Origin: Providencia sp.
Lineage (GTDB): Bacteria; Pseudomonadota; Gammaproteobacteria; Enterobacterales; Enterobacteriaceae
Assembly: GCF_003533305.1 (NCBI RefSeq)
Contig: NZ_DOEH01000001.1
Coordinates: forward strand, 36,491-100,490
Direction: 5' to 3'
Length of the DNA: 64,000 nt
Shown: positions 53,767 through 63,297 of the stretch, piece by piece
Layout of the letters: each line of letters starts with the position of its first letter
How positions within the stretch are numbered: position 1 is the first letter of the stretch
The notes under the pieces: model-generated
What the model saw: the letters and a program-made list of their open reading frames with translations, nothing else
Told to the model about the DNA's origin: nothing
Databases searched by the model: none
Translations under genes and position numbers: made by a program

Positions 53767-53975
53767 GGTAACAAACCTTTTAATAACTTTAGTAGTACCA
53801 TAGAAGAACGCTATCTATGGTGATGTATTCACGTTCAAAACACATCACAATCAGCAATTTGTGGTCGCTTTAATAAAGGGGTTTCCATAAAATAATCCTT
53901 AAATTAAATTTTGATAATATTTTATTGCTTAATGACTATTCTACTTTAAAAATATCATAAATAAACGGCTAAAAA

Positions 53976-54008
53976 AAATCATCGGCTACGTATTGCAACC
54001 GATGATTT
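53976..54008 (-). terminator. Terminator after the metallophosphoesterase gene
   Basis: AAATCATCGG (53976-53985) pairs perfectly with CCGATGATTT (53999-54008); the leftward strand ends in T8. Marks the 3' end of the leftward mannoside-locus transcript. Confidence 0.9.
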
Positions 54009-54058
54009 AATTACATATTTAATTTTACTTATCAATGCGTTAAGCTATTTATTTTTAA

Positions 54059-56182
54059 TCACTTCTTAACTTTACCCAAATTAAGCGGCGTGATCTCACC
54101 AGTTTCAACATTGATATAAAAATCACGGCTAGGATTACCTTGCAAATATTTATCTATTACAGTGAAAATACTACCAAAACGTAATTTAAAAATATTTTCA
54201 AACGTACTATCTGCATTAATCTTATTCGTTGAGCTCGGTAATGACGCTAATAATGTTCCCGTCAGTAACTGATACTGGTTCAATCGCTCCGCAGGAATAT
54301 CCTGCAACGCCAACTCATCGGCATTACGTAACCGGTAAAAATCAACTGCAAGGTCGAACCCATTCCATTTCGCAAAATCATTTAATTTAAAACCGGCTTT
54401 ATTAGCAACTAATGCCGCTTTTTGGCTAGCCTTTTTCCATGCATCTGCATTTTTATTTAAATAAACCTGCGTGATATCGATGTTCTCAGGGTTCACACCT
54501 TTAGCACATATTTCATGATTTTGACTTAACGGTGCCGTTAATACTTCATTATAAGCACTTTGGCTTTCTAACTGGCTGAGTATCAACATCTCTTCGCCAT
54601 TCATACTAAATAACATTTGGCGAATTTCACATGGCCACTCTTCTGGCAGAAAACGTAAACGTGTTAATTCCGTAATATGCCAGTTAGTAAAATCATAATA
54701 ATTATCTGCTTTAAGAATATCGCTATTCCAAAGATGTGGAGAATTGGTTTGTTTTAAATGATCCCACTCTTGTTGATAGTGCTCGAATAATTCATCAAAA
54801 CGCGGCACATTATCAATAATTACAGTTTGCACATCGATTTCATTGGCATTTTTAAAATTCAGAATCTTATATGCCGGAACATACGCTGCCATTGATGGAG
54901 CTTGGATATTAAACAATAAGCTACCATCGGGATATTTGCGCACACCAGTATCATTAAAATGCATGTGACCGCCAACATGCACACCAATACCGGTTTTAGC
55001 CATTGCATGACTGGTATCTTCTTTTGGCGCTCTTTCTAATTGGAATTTACCTTTACCAAAAATAGTTTCAAGGTCATCCGCAGCACCATTATCAAACTCC
55101 ACCATTGGGAAATGGCTAAATGTAATCAACGTTTTATTTTGCTCTTTTGCACGTTTTGCAACTGAAGTCATCCACTCTACAGTTTGCTGTTTATGCGTTA
55201 GCATTTTGTTGTAGCCCGCGTTTCCTGAACCTGCAAAATTCTTGGCAGCCTTTGGGTTATTAATATCTGCTTTTTCAGAAGGCACATACACATTTGCATC
55301 AACAGCCATCAACCAAAGACCGGGAACAGGTTCAACAAGATAGCTGCTATCAGCGACATTAAAGCAAGGACCATAACCTGCTTGCTTATATTCACCACCA
55401 GTTCCTTGTGTACAAATTTCATACTGTCTTTGGCTAAAATCACTGGCTTTTACAGCAGCGTCATAACTATAACCTTTTGAGCCATAATCAGAATAAGGAG
55501 TTTCCCAATAGATATCGGCTGGCAATGGATTGATGCCAAAAGATTTCATGGCATCCATTACATTACCATAGCCACTGTAAACCATTTCTTCGCTACAGAT
55601 AGTTGGTAATTCAGCACCTGTATCAATAACTGCTGTTTTACCTTGATACCCCGTACACTCGCTAGCACCTAAACTAAAGATACGCTGAGTTTTCCCCTCT
55701 ACACCCAAAAAGTCCTCTTTTCCTGCGGGCATATCAAATGGACGGTTAGGATCATGATTCCCTGGCGTAGCAAAAAAGCGCATGCCATATTTTTGTTCGT
55801 ACTCTTGTAAAACTTTAACTAAACCACGTAAATGAATTGGCTGACCATCATCCGTAAAATCCCCCGGTAATGCGATCAACTTTATTCCTTTGCTGCCGGC
55901 ATCTTCAAGGGCGGCACGTAGTGCAAAATAGTTTTCGTTAAATAAACGGGTCGATGTCAACTGCGCGTACATCGACCGAATAACCGCATTCTGACCGCTT
56001 TTACTATTTTTCAAACCATCAAACGAACCATCAGAAAATTGCCCATAAACATCATGAAAATGAATATCAGGCATAAATGCAACGGTATAATTATAGGCTT
56101 TATTATCGGTGGTCGTTGCAATCGCCATATTTCCTGTCGAAATTAATGCAAGGGCAAGACCGTATTTAATTTTATTGTTCAT
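54059..56182 (-). CDS. Secreted metallophosphoesterase
   Basis: 707 residues with a Sec signal peptide (about 1-23). The metallophosphatase motifs are complete: PDIHFHD near 38, LPGDFTDDGQP near 105, ATPGNHDPN near 138, TFSHFPM near 344 and HVGGHMHFND near 405, giving a two-metal active site. About 280 residues follow the catalytic domain and are unassigned. Substrate unknown; it could remove phosphate from a sugar or lipid ligand in the periplasm. It starts 31 bases after the KdgM-type porin gene, so both are co-transcribed; with the upstream PTS and mannosidase this suggests a shared substrate. Confidence 0.85.
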   Translation of the reverse strand: MNNKIKYGLALALISTGNMAIATTTDNKAYNYTVAFMPDIHFHDVYGQFSDGSFDGLKNSKSGQNAVIRSMYAQLTSTRLFNENYFALRAALEDAGSKGIKLIALPGDFTDDGQPIHLRGLVKVLQEYEQKYGMRFFATPGNHDPNRPFDMPAGKEDFLGVEGKTQRIFSLGASECTGYQGKTAVIDTGAELPTICSEEMVYSGYGNVMDAMKSFGINPLPADIYWETPYSDYGSKGYSYDAAVKASDFSQRQYEICTQGTGGEYKQAGYGPCFNVADSSYLVEPVPGLWLMAVDANVYVPSEKADINNPKAAKNFAGSGNAGYNKMLTHKQQTVEWMTSVAKRAKEQNKTLITFSHFPMVEFDNGAADDLETIFGKGKFQLERAPKEDTSHAMAKTGIGVHVGGHMHFNDTGVRKYPDGSLLFNIQAPSMAAYVPAYKILNFKNANEIDVQTVIIDNVPRFDELFEHYQQEWDHLKQTNSPHLWNSDILKADNYYDFTNWHITELTRLRFLPEEWPCEIRQMLFSMNGEEMLILSQLESQSAYNEVLTAPLSQNHEICAKGVNPENIDITQVYLNKNADAWKKASQKAALVANKAGFKLNDFAKWNGFDLAVDFYRLRNADELALQDIPAERLNQYQLLTGTLLASLPSSTNKINADSTFENIFKLRFGSIFTVIDKYLQGNPSRDFYINVETGEITPLNLGKVKK

Positions 56183-56213
56183 GTTTATTCCCTTTTATAG
56201 TGACCTATTTCTA

Positions 56214-56921
56214 TCAGAAATTATATGCAATGCCAACGCGATAACGCATTTGCCATGCATCGCGATAGGTTTTTCCATCTTTCACATAAGAACCATCATC
56301 ATAAGAGACATAACCTAACTCGAAGTAAGGCACCCATGTTTTATTACCAATCCACGAAACATTTAAGTTATGTGCGTAATCTTTTTCTTTACCTTTATAG
56401 GCAGGGTAATCTGTATCGAATTTATATTCAAAATCATAACTCAAAGAAACATCTTGTATTTTATAACCTAAATAAAAATTACTTTGCCAATAATGTTGAT
56501 TATCCTTTGCAGGTTTATTTGAATTATCAAAATGTCTAACACCGTAACGTAAACGTGTTCCAACATTAAAATCATCCGTCAGGTTATAGGCTGCTTTAAC
56601 ACTAAATTTATATGCAGTATCTTTTTCCCCAGAATCTAAAGCAAAAGAAGGTGTTAATACAAAATCTTTAGTTACTTTATATTTATAACCCGCTTCAACC
56701 TCATTACCTTTTGAAGATAAATTTTCCATAAAGCCGCCATCTTTACTTCTCCATTTACCTTCAAGGCTAAAATAAGTGCCATTTTGTAAACTATGCCCAA
56801 TTTTAATTCTATCTTCGTGGCGATGTTCATCACCTAACCATTCATGACGATAATCTACATATGTTGCATTAGCAGCAGAACAAAAAATAAGTGTAGAGAT
56901 AGCTAAAGTAAAATGTTTCAT
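56214..56921 (-). CDS. KdgM/NanC-family outer-membrane oligosaccharide porin
   Basis: 235 residues with a signal peptide (about 1-19, cleaved after ANA), then alternating beta-strand segments rich in Tyr/Trp and Lys/Arg, ending in the outer-membrane signature YRVGIAYNF. YVDYRHEW near 21 and GNEVEAGYKYKV near 71 fit the KdgM family of 12-strand monomeric channels for acidic oligosaccharides. Here its gene lies after the PTS/mannosidase genes and before a metallophosphoesterase. Probable substrate: a negatively charged, perhaps phosphorylated, mannoside, by inference. Confidence 0.85.
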   Translation of the reverse strand: MKHFTLAISTLIFCSAANATYVDYRHEWLGDEHRHEDRIKIGHSLQNGTYFSLEGKWRSKDGGFMENLSSKGNEVEAGYKYKVTKDFVLTPSFALDSGEKDTAYKFSVKAAYNLTDDFNVGTRLRYGVRHFDNSNKPAKDNQHYWQSNFYLGYKIQDVSLSYDFEYKFDTDYPAYKGKEKDYAHNLNVSWIGNKTWVPYFELGYVSYDDGSYVKDGKTYRDAWQMRYRVGIAYNF

Positions 56922-57149
56922 TAATTTTTCCTATATTTATGTGTGTTGTTATATTTAATTTTCATTTATGTGTTTTAATTATTACTCGTTAGTTAGGACA
57001 GCCTCCATTCAATTGTTTTCATTTAAATAAGAATAACCAGTGCAATTTTAAGCAAAGTTATTCCTATCCTTTAAATTTAAAGAATTTACATTACGGACTA
57101 ATATTGTTAATTTTCTAAATCAAACAATAATATTTAATTTAAATGTTTT

Positions 57150-58706
57150 TTATAATCCTAATTCATATTTTAATAGTTCAACGATTGCATTAGGATTCTT
57201 TGCACTCATTATTTTTTCACGAAAAGATTCATGCATTAACTTACGAGCAAGAACCGAAAAAATTCGCATATGTTGATTTTCTTCATTCTCATTAATAGTT
57301 AACATAATAATTAATCTAACATCAACATTATCCCCCCAAGATAAATCCTTTAATAACCGCATAACGGAAATACTGCTGTGCTTAACAGCAAGTGATTTAC
57401 AATGTGGGATCGCAATAGAAAAACCTAACGCCGTACTGAAAACCTCTTCACGTTGCCAAATAGCGTGTTCAACATCTGTACCTAAATCTGTACGATGATT
57501 TACCTCTAAATTATCCGTTAGTAATTTGATAGCCTCATCTTTACTCGCCACTGTACTATCTAACAAAACTAATTCAGAAGTTAATACCGGATAATTAGAA
57601 TCAACGTGTTTATTTGATAATGTTAAACGTGCTAATTTCGCTTTTTCCAGTGTTAACCAATCTTCTGCATACTTGTCTGGTTCAATAATTAACGCATTGA
57701 AACGGGTATCTAACAACAAAGTTTGGTTATTTTTAATTTGGTCAATAACCGCAGTACTTGCAGATAACAGTGGAATTGAATAAGTACGCGCTAAAATTAC
57801 CGTATGCGATGTTTCTGCACCTTCCTCCATCACAATACCTTGTAAATTAGTATTATTGCCTTTTAAAGTCAGTAATTGTCCTGGGGTTAATAATCCTTGG
57901 CACACAACAATCGTATCGTTATCTAATTCTGGTAACTGTAATATCGGCGCTACACTAAGATGAATCGCGATCCGCAGCCCTAAATCTTTAATATCTAACT
58001 CGCGTTGGCGCAAATATTCATTACTGCTTTCACGAAATGGTAAACTTAACTCATCAATGGCCATCGCTAATGCAGACATTGAATTACGAGCCTGATCTTG
58101 CTCAAGTAAACAAGCCTCAACATCTTCATCATCAAGCAATTGGCTTTGCGCTTCGAGTATATTGGCAACTTCACCCGCAACCTTCTGAATATCTTGACGT
58201 AATTGTTCTCTCGCCAACAGTAATGCTTTTTTCAGTTCTTCATACTGTTGAATGCGTGAACTTTCAGGCTGCTCTTGCCCTAAACTGCGCAGCTCAGGTA
58301 CCTTTATCAGTCGTGATTGCCCTTTTGCCAGCCCTTGACTAACGCCATTCCCGCGTACTATTTTAGATATTGATCGGCTAAGAAAAATAGGCAATATTTG
58401 TTGCTCTGTTCTTGCCTCTTGAGCCAGAGGCACATCACAGTGAAGAAACTCTTGCTCAATAAAGACTTTTAGCCTTTCATAAGCCATATTTTCATCACGT
58501 CCTTCAATTTGAAAATAACATTCATCACCAAGCGCAACATCTGTACCCACTAACGCCAAAACGCTTTTAGCATTTCCTTGGCGCGCTTTGGTTTTATTAA
58601 ACAGCGTTATTTCAGATTGAAAACTCACTGTTTTTTGCTCCAATGCGCTGGCAGGCCTTGCATGAATACCATTCGGTAGCTGGCAACAAAAAGAAAGTGT
58701 TTGCAT
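57150..58706 (-). CDS. PTS phosphocarrier fusion HPr-EI(N-terminal half)-EIIA(Fru)
   Basis: 518 residues in one frame. HPr domain (1-88) with H15 in PNGIHARPAS and S48 in GNAKSVLAL. EI N-terminal part (about 113-365): start VRGNGVSQGLAKGQ, helical HPr-binding region, and H301 in EEGAETSHTVILAR. EIIA Fru-type domain (about 375-518) with H435 in AIPHCKS. The C-terminal PEP-binding barrel of EI (about 320 residues) is absent; the chain passes directly from the EI linker into EIIA. FryA-like multiphosphoryl proteins of E. coli are ~830 residues with full EI. It probably relays phosphate from general EI/HPr to EIIB; PEP autophosphorylation seems impossible. Starts 18 bases after the mannosidase stop. 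Confidence 0.88.
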   Translation of the reverse strand: MQTLSFCCQLPNGIHARPASALEQKTVSFQSEITLFNKTKARQGNAKSVLALVGTDVALGDECYFQIEGRDENMAYERLKVFIEQEFLHCDVPLAQEARTEQQILPIFLSRSISKIVRGNGVSQGLAKGQSRLIKVPELRSLGQEQPESSRIQQYEELKKALLLAREQLRQDIQKVAGEVANILEAQSQLLDDEDVEACLLEQDQARNSMSALAMAIDELSLPFRESSNEYLRQRELDIKDLGLRIAIHLSVAPILQLPELDNDTIVVCQGLLTPGQLLTLKGNNTNLQGIVMEEGAETSHTVILARTYSIPLLSASTAVIDQIKNNQTLLLDTRFNALIIEPDKYAEDWLTLEKAKLARLTLSNKHVDSNYPVLTSELVLLDSTVASKDEAIKLLTDNLEVNHRTDLGTDVEHAIWQREEVFSTALGFSIAIPHCKSLAVKHSSISVMRLLKDLSWGDNVDVRLIIMLTINENEENQHMRIFSVLARKLMHESFREKIMSAKNPNAIVELLKYELGL

Positions 58707-58724
58707 AAATGATACCTTTAATTA

Positions 58725-61310
58725 TTAACTCATTAGCCATGACACAGGGGCACAAGGTGCTGCTTTACCTGCGTTGACGCATTCCGTTTCAGCCAAAGTC
58801 ACTTGCTGAATTTTAATGTCAGATTTAGGCGGCTCATATAACAACGGTTCGATACTTGGATTCCAACCGCGTAATACTAGTGCATCTACATTTTGGGCTT
58901 TTTTAAGCGTACTAAAATGTAAGCCACAGTCCCAAGTTAAAAGGCTATAACTTTCAGGAAAAACAAGGTCATGTGGATTCATTTTAAATTGCGACCAACC
59001 TGAATCTAAATAGCCAAATGCAGGCGTGCGCCAATGTTCAACATCTCGCCAGAAATCAGGATGCTGGCCTTGATGCATTGGTAATACCGCAAAATGAAAA
59101 TGATGAATGCCAAATATTTGTGAATCAGGAGATGGCAAGACCATGCCAGAAGCACGACCAGGCCGCCAAGTCAGGTTAGCCTGCCCTAACCAACCAACGC
59201 TACGCAATAACGTCAATGCAATCATATCTTGGCGAGATTCAGGGATTTGATACTCTCTCAAACCTTCCGTCACAAGACATATGCCATGATTATCATTATG
59301 TTGCATAACAAGACTTTGCATTGGCCAAAGAGATGTCGGTGCCTCTGTCCAGTTTTCTTCTTGCCAATACGCTAAGCTTGTTGGCTGATTTTCTCGTTTA
59401 ATTAAGCCAAATGGTTGATCTGCAAAATGAAATGCTTGCTGAATCTCTGTCGGTATCTCAATTTGTAAACGATGGTCTTGAATTGTATTGTTGACTGTAA
59501 TTTCAATATCTAACCAAGGTTTATCGTGAGGTAACGAAATTTTCATTGAGATATCTAAATACGCATTGAGCTGGTGCTGCTGACGAGCTTTCGCATCGAG
59601 CGGGGCCGGGATATGCCAGTCCAAAATAAAAGCATCAATTAATGGCGCTCGAATACACTCAAATTGTTGTAGGTGTCCATCGCTACTCACCAGCCAATCA
59701 TCTACAGGTGGAGAATAATTGTAGTTATCTCCGGCATCCCCACCATCAACTAAACGCAAAATATTTGAATAATGCTGTTGATTTCGTTTATCAATTAGTC
59801 TCAATTGACCATCATTTATTTCAATTTTTAACCATTGATTTTCAAGTGTATTCTCATTTTTTATCTGTAGCGGAAGTTCAAAGTTAGCCGGCTCACCTTC
59901 ATGAAGATAAAATGTACGGTAACCACAAGATGGCAAATCAGTCGCTTCAAGCAATACGTCACACTTGCGATACCATGTTGTGGTTGTACTATTTGCTAAC
60001 TCTTGAACAATCAAAGACATATCTTGAGGCTGTTCTTTAATTAGCTGCCAACGACAAGTTTTACCTTGGTCATCTTTAATGCAAAAATCAGCTTCTGGCG
60101 TATATAGCGTGATACTGATTTGCGCATCACGTTGATGAGGTAGTGAATTAAAGACAATAATTTTTTTGCCTTTTTGAGTTGCCTCTATCCCTCCCGCTAA
60201 CATTTTCATGTTGAGAGAGAGTAGTTGATTTGCACTTTCTAACCCATTGGTTAGTCGTGCTTTAACCATACTATTGACCCTATCAGAATTACATCCACCA
60301 ATACTGTCATGAGCATGAGACTGCATGGCATCACGCCAAATATTTTCCACCGCACTTTGTGGATAAGGTAGACCTAACCGCCAATTAATCGAAAGTAATG
60401 GCTCAAGTTGCTGACTCACAAATTGCTCTAATTTGACATTGAGTAACTTAATATCCATACGCGTAGAAAAAATGCCCCGATGAACACGCATATATTTCGG
60501 ACTCAATAACTCACCACTAAATTCAGGTAATTGTTGGCCACTTTCCTGTAATGCGGTGAAAAAATCACTAAAACTACTTTTAACAAAATGATAATCCTTT
60601 TGCTGCTCATTCAATTTATTGAGCATTGCAGGCACAGCATATTCAAAAGGAGATTGATCATTTCCATTCGGCAATAAAATTTGTTCTGAATGTGCAAAAC
60701 GCGCCTGTTTTTCTAAAATTGCAGGCAATACTGTTGAGGCTTTTTCCGTATTATCAGGCAACCACTTAGCGCAGCCATATCCCCACGGAAGCACCGCCGT
60801 TGTTACCGAATCCCCTGAATCTGCACGCCAAATAAACTCACTACTCGCAACGTCACGTTCACACCAGCCACGCCAAATCACTGCATATTTAATATCGAAC
60901 TGTTGTAAAAACATTGGAAGTTGCGCACTTTGCCCAAATGAATCAGGGACATAGCCCACAGGCATATAACTACCCCAAGTTTCACAATCTGCTTTACCTA
61001 ATAATAAATTTCTTGCAATAGACTCCGCACCCACTACCAAAAAGTCCGTTTGTGTATACCAAGGACCAATTAAAATTCGACCTTGTTTTATTAATTGCTT
61101 TAAACGGTCACATTGCTTGGGGGCAACTTTTAAATAATCCTCCAATACCACAGTTTGTCCATCTAGAATAAATGGTCCAAGAGTTGTATCTTGCTCTAAG
61201 CGATCCATTAAATCATTCATAAAATAATAAAGAATAATTTTGGAATCATTTTCGGTAAAATACCATTCTCTATCCCAGTGTGTATGTTGAATTAAATGTA
61301 CGGTTTTCAT
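58725..61310 (-). CDS. GH38 alpha-mannosidase (MngB-like)
   Basis: 861 residues (E. coli MngB 877), without a signal peptide, so cytosolic. GH38 hallmarks: HTHWDREWYF near 9-18 (zinc ligands His, Asp), GYVPDSFGQSAQLP near 118-131 (nucleophile Asp) and AHDSIGGCNSD near 332-342. The C-terminal half contains the beta-sandwich domains. E. coli MngB cleaves 2-O-(6-phospho-mannosyl)-glycerate imported by the PTS. Here separate EIIB/EIIC genes precede it, so the substrate may be a different phosphorylated alpha-mannoside. It lies 96 bases after EIIC and 18 bases before the HPr-EI-EIIA gene. Confidence 0.92.
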   Translation of the reverse strand: MKTVHLIQHTHWDREWYFTENDSKIILYYFMNDLMDRLEQDTTLGPFILDGQTVVLEDYLKVAPKQCDRLKQLIKQGRILIGPWYTQTDFLVVGAESIARNLLLGKADCETWGSYMPVGYVPDSFGQSAQLPMFLQQFDIKYAVIWRGWCERDVASSEFIWRADSGDSVTTAVLPWGYGCAKWLPDNTEKASTVLPAILEKQARFAHSEQILLPNGNDQSPFEYAVPAMLNKLNEQQKDYHFVKSSFSDFFTALQESGQQLPEFSGELLSPKYMRVHRGIFSTRMDIKLLNVKLEQFVSQQLEPLLSINWRLGLPYPQSAVENIWRDAMQSHAHDSIGGCNSDRVNSMVKARLTNGLESANQLLSLNMKMLAGGIEATQKGKKIIVFNSLPHQRDAQISITLYTPEADFCIKDDQGKTCRWQLIKEQPQDMSLIVQELANSTTTTWYRKCDVLLEATDLPSCGYRTFYLHEGEPANFELPLQIKNENTLENQWLKIEINDGQLRLIDKRNQQHYSNILRLVDGGDAGDNYNYSPPVDDWLVSSDGHLQQFECIRAPLIDAFILDWHIPAPLDAKARQQHQLNAYLDISMKISLPHDKPWLDIEITVNNTIQDHRLQIEIPTEIQQAFHFADQPFGLIKRENQPTSLAYWQEENWTEAPTSLWPMQSLVMQHNDNHGICLVTEGLREYQIPESRQDMIALTLLRSVGWLGQANLTWRPGRASGMVLPSPDSQIFGIHHFHFAVLPMHQGQHPDFWRDVEHWRTPAFGYLDSGWSQFKMNPHDLVFPESYSLLTWDCGLHFSTLKKAQNVDALVLRGWNPSIEPLLYEPPKSDIKIQQVTLAETECVNAGKAAPCAPVSWLMS

Positions 61311-61406
61311 TATATAACCTTTAAATAATCTATTTTCAGAATGAACGAGTCCGTGGCGTTATAAACGCTGATTAAAACTTATTTAAGTTAATAAATAGAA
61401 ATACGA

Positions 61407-62522
61407 TTAGCGTCCTACTTTAAATTTAGGCGCAGCTTCTACTCCTTTAGCGTTAATAGGTTCATTCCCACGAAAAATTAATAATGAGCCAATCGTAATA
61501 ATGGCTGAGCCCACCGCTACGGATAAAATATAAATTGGCCATTTATCTACTGCTAACCAACCATAAAAGCCGGAAATTGGGGCATGGTTCATTGCGCCAA
61601 GTCCAACAGCCATTGCGGCTCCAGTCGCAGCACCAATAATATTAATAATAATGATCCTAGGATTTGCTAACGCAAATGGAATCGCCCCCTCAGAAACACC
61701 AATCAAACCCATTAGTGTAGAGGCTTTACCCGCTTCACGTAAGGATTCAGGAAAACGTTTTGCCCATATTAGTGTTGCTAACCCAATACCAATCGGTGGG
61801 ATAATAATTGCAACTTGTGCCGCTGTATTTGGTTCATAAATTTCAGATGCCAAAAGCGCCATTGCAGTTGTAACCGCCGCTTTATTTACCGGGCCACCAA
61901 GATCAAAACCAACCATCGCACCAATAACCGCAGCCAAAATAACTTTATTCGAACCAGACATGGATAATAACCAATTTTCCATTCCATGATTAAGAGCCGC
62001 TAGAGGTGCGCCTATTACAAAAGCCATCACAATACAGGTTAATAATGTTCCACCCACTGGTAAAATGAATATTGGGCCGGCGGAAGCTAGTGATTTTGGT
62101 AACTTAGTATATTTCGCTAAAAAGCGAACTATGTACCCTGCAATAAAACCTGCGGCAAGTGCACCAAGAAAACCTGTGCCTAAATTACTCGCCAATAATC
62201 CACCGACCATGCCAGGCGCTAAGCCGGGCTTATTGGCTATTGCAAAACTAATATAGCCCGCAACAATCGGCAACATCAAAGACAGTGCTAATCCGCCAAA
62301 ACCATCAAATTTATGCAACATTTGAATAATATAGTTTGTTGCCTCCGCATGGCTTGAATCCCAAATATTATCAATGCCATACATTGAAGCACCAATACGA
62401 GAGATCCCCATAATGACAGCGCCAGCAATCACAAATGGCAGCATCCATGATACTCCTGTCATGATGGCATTTTTGATCTCAGTTCCCACGCCCGGCTGCG
62501 AGCCGCCTTTAAACTTCACCAT
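61407..62522 (-). CDS. PTS fructose-family EIIC permease
   Basis: 371 residues, about ten hydrophobic segments. Fructose-type EIIC features: GVSWMLPFVIAGAVIMG near 23-39, GGLLASNLGTGFLGALAAGFIAGY near 106-129 and LMGLIGVSEGAIPFALANP near 268-286. Transports and, with EIIB, phosphorylates the sugar. GTG 62525 and ATG 62522 are both in frame; ATG is preferred, with AGGAG seven bases upstream. It overlaps the EIIB end by 14 bases. Confidence 0.93.
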   Translation of the reverse strand: MVKFKGGSQPGVGTEIKNAIMTGVSWMLPFVIAGAVIMGISRIGASMYGIDNIWDSSHAEATNYIIQMLHKFDGFGGLALSLMLPIVAGYISFAIANKPGLAPGMVGGLLASNLGTGFLGALAAGFIAGYIVRFLAKYTKLPKSLASAGPIFILPVGGTLLTCIVMAFVIGAPLAALNHGMENWLLSMSGSNKVILAAVIGAMVGFDLGGPVNKAAVTTAMALLASEIYEPNTAAQVAIIIPPIGIGLATLIWAKRFPESLREAGKASTLMGLIGVSEGAIPFALANPRIIIINIIGAATGAAMAVGLGAMNHAPISGFYGWLAVDKWPIYILSVAVGSAIITIGSLLIFRGNEPINAKGVEAAPKFKVGR

Positions 62523-62829
62523 CACTCATCTCCTGCTCTAACGCATCAAAAATTGCCTCACCAAATTTGATAGGGTCGGCAACACTGCACTCAAGTTTGA
62601 TCATGCCATCAAAACGCTCTCTATTAATAATGGCGACATCCGCTGCAAGGATAACCGCATCTGCGCGAGCCAAATCGTCACTGGTGATTTCATTTTCAAC
62701 GCCCATACTTCCTTGAGTTTCAACTTTAATCTCATGCCCACGCTTTTTCCCTGTGATATCAAGAGACTCCGCAGCCATATAAGTATGAGCGACACCGGTG
62801 GGACATGCTGCGACACAAACTATAAACAT
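62509..62829 (-). CDS. PTS fructose-family EIIB component
   Basis: 106 residues; the phosphorylated cysteine is C9 in VAACPTGVAHTYMAAE, typical of EIIB-Fru. Takes phosphate from the EIIA-type domain (57150 gene) and passes it to the sugar at EIIC. TAAGGAGTTGTT precedes ATG 62829. Only 33 bases separate it from a strong terminator upstream, so expression may depend on read-through. Confidence 0.93.
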   Translation of the reverse strand: MFIVCVAACPTGVAHTYMAAESLDITGKKRGHEIKVETQGSMGVENEITSDDLARADAVILAADVAIINRERFDGMIKLECSVADPIKFGEAIFDALEQEMSDGEV

Positions 62830-62847
62830 AACAACTCCTTAAAAAAT

Positions 62848-63297
62848 TTAATTCAGAGAATAAAAAAAGCACAATGGCGAAAACGCGCATTGTGCTTTTA
62901 AAGGTATTAACCCTGATTGACGAATATCACCAGGTGCACCACTTGTATGACGACAGGTCATTAATTGACGTAAACTTGAAGCCAGAAATAGAAATAATAA
63001 CTCGTAAATTTTACGGGTATGCAAAGAAATAGATGGCTTATTACGACCTTTATTTTCGATTTTTTCAGGTGAACTAGAACAAATAGAAACATAAAGTTTT
63101 TGTGCGCTATGCCATAATTGAGACCAATTAACCGAAATATCACTATCGGATTGTTGGTGAGTATCCGTCTCATCTTTTTCTAAAGAAGTAATAGGGACAA
63201 ACCAACAAATTTTGCTCAAAAAAGCCCTGCTTTTACTATCTAAAGATAGCAAAAATATAAAACTGGCTTTTAAAAATGGAGCAAAATGTTTGAGCAT
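62848..63297 (-). CDS. Hypothetical 149-residue leader ORF upstream of EIIB
   Basis: Start ATG 63297 follows TAGGAGGGG, an excellent ribosome binding site. The product begins with a hydrophobic stretch (LKASFIFLLSL), has a polar middle and ends in a Cys-rich tail. I do not recognise it. Its last ~15 codons run through the terminator hairpin at 62862-62899, which is unusual for a coding gene. It could be a short protein, a regulatory leader, or a decayed gene. Overlapping frames offer nothing better. Confidence 0.4.
   Translation of the reverse strand: MLKHFAPFLKASFIFLLSLDSKSRAFLSKICWFVPITSLEKDETDTHQQSDSDISVNWSQLWHSAQKLYVSICSSSPEKIENKGRNKPSISLHTRKIYELLFLFLASSLRQLMTCRHTSGAPGDIRQSGLIPLKAQCAFSPLCFFYSLN
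62862..62899 (-). terminator. Intrinsic terminator immediately upstream of EIIB
   Basis: AAAAGCACAAT (62865-62875) pairs with ATTGTGCTTTT (62889-62899), with inner GC pairs around AAAA; the leftward strand runs into T7. It lies 33 bases before the EIIB start, as an attenuator would. Confidence 0.88.

Noticed and set aside
62961..63173. 70-codon leftward ORF within the leader ORF upstream of EIIB
   Set aside because: Hydrophobic and Phe-rich by chance composition, with no ribosome binding site better than that of the overlapping 149-codon frame.
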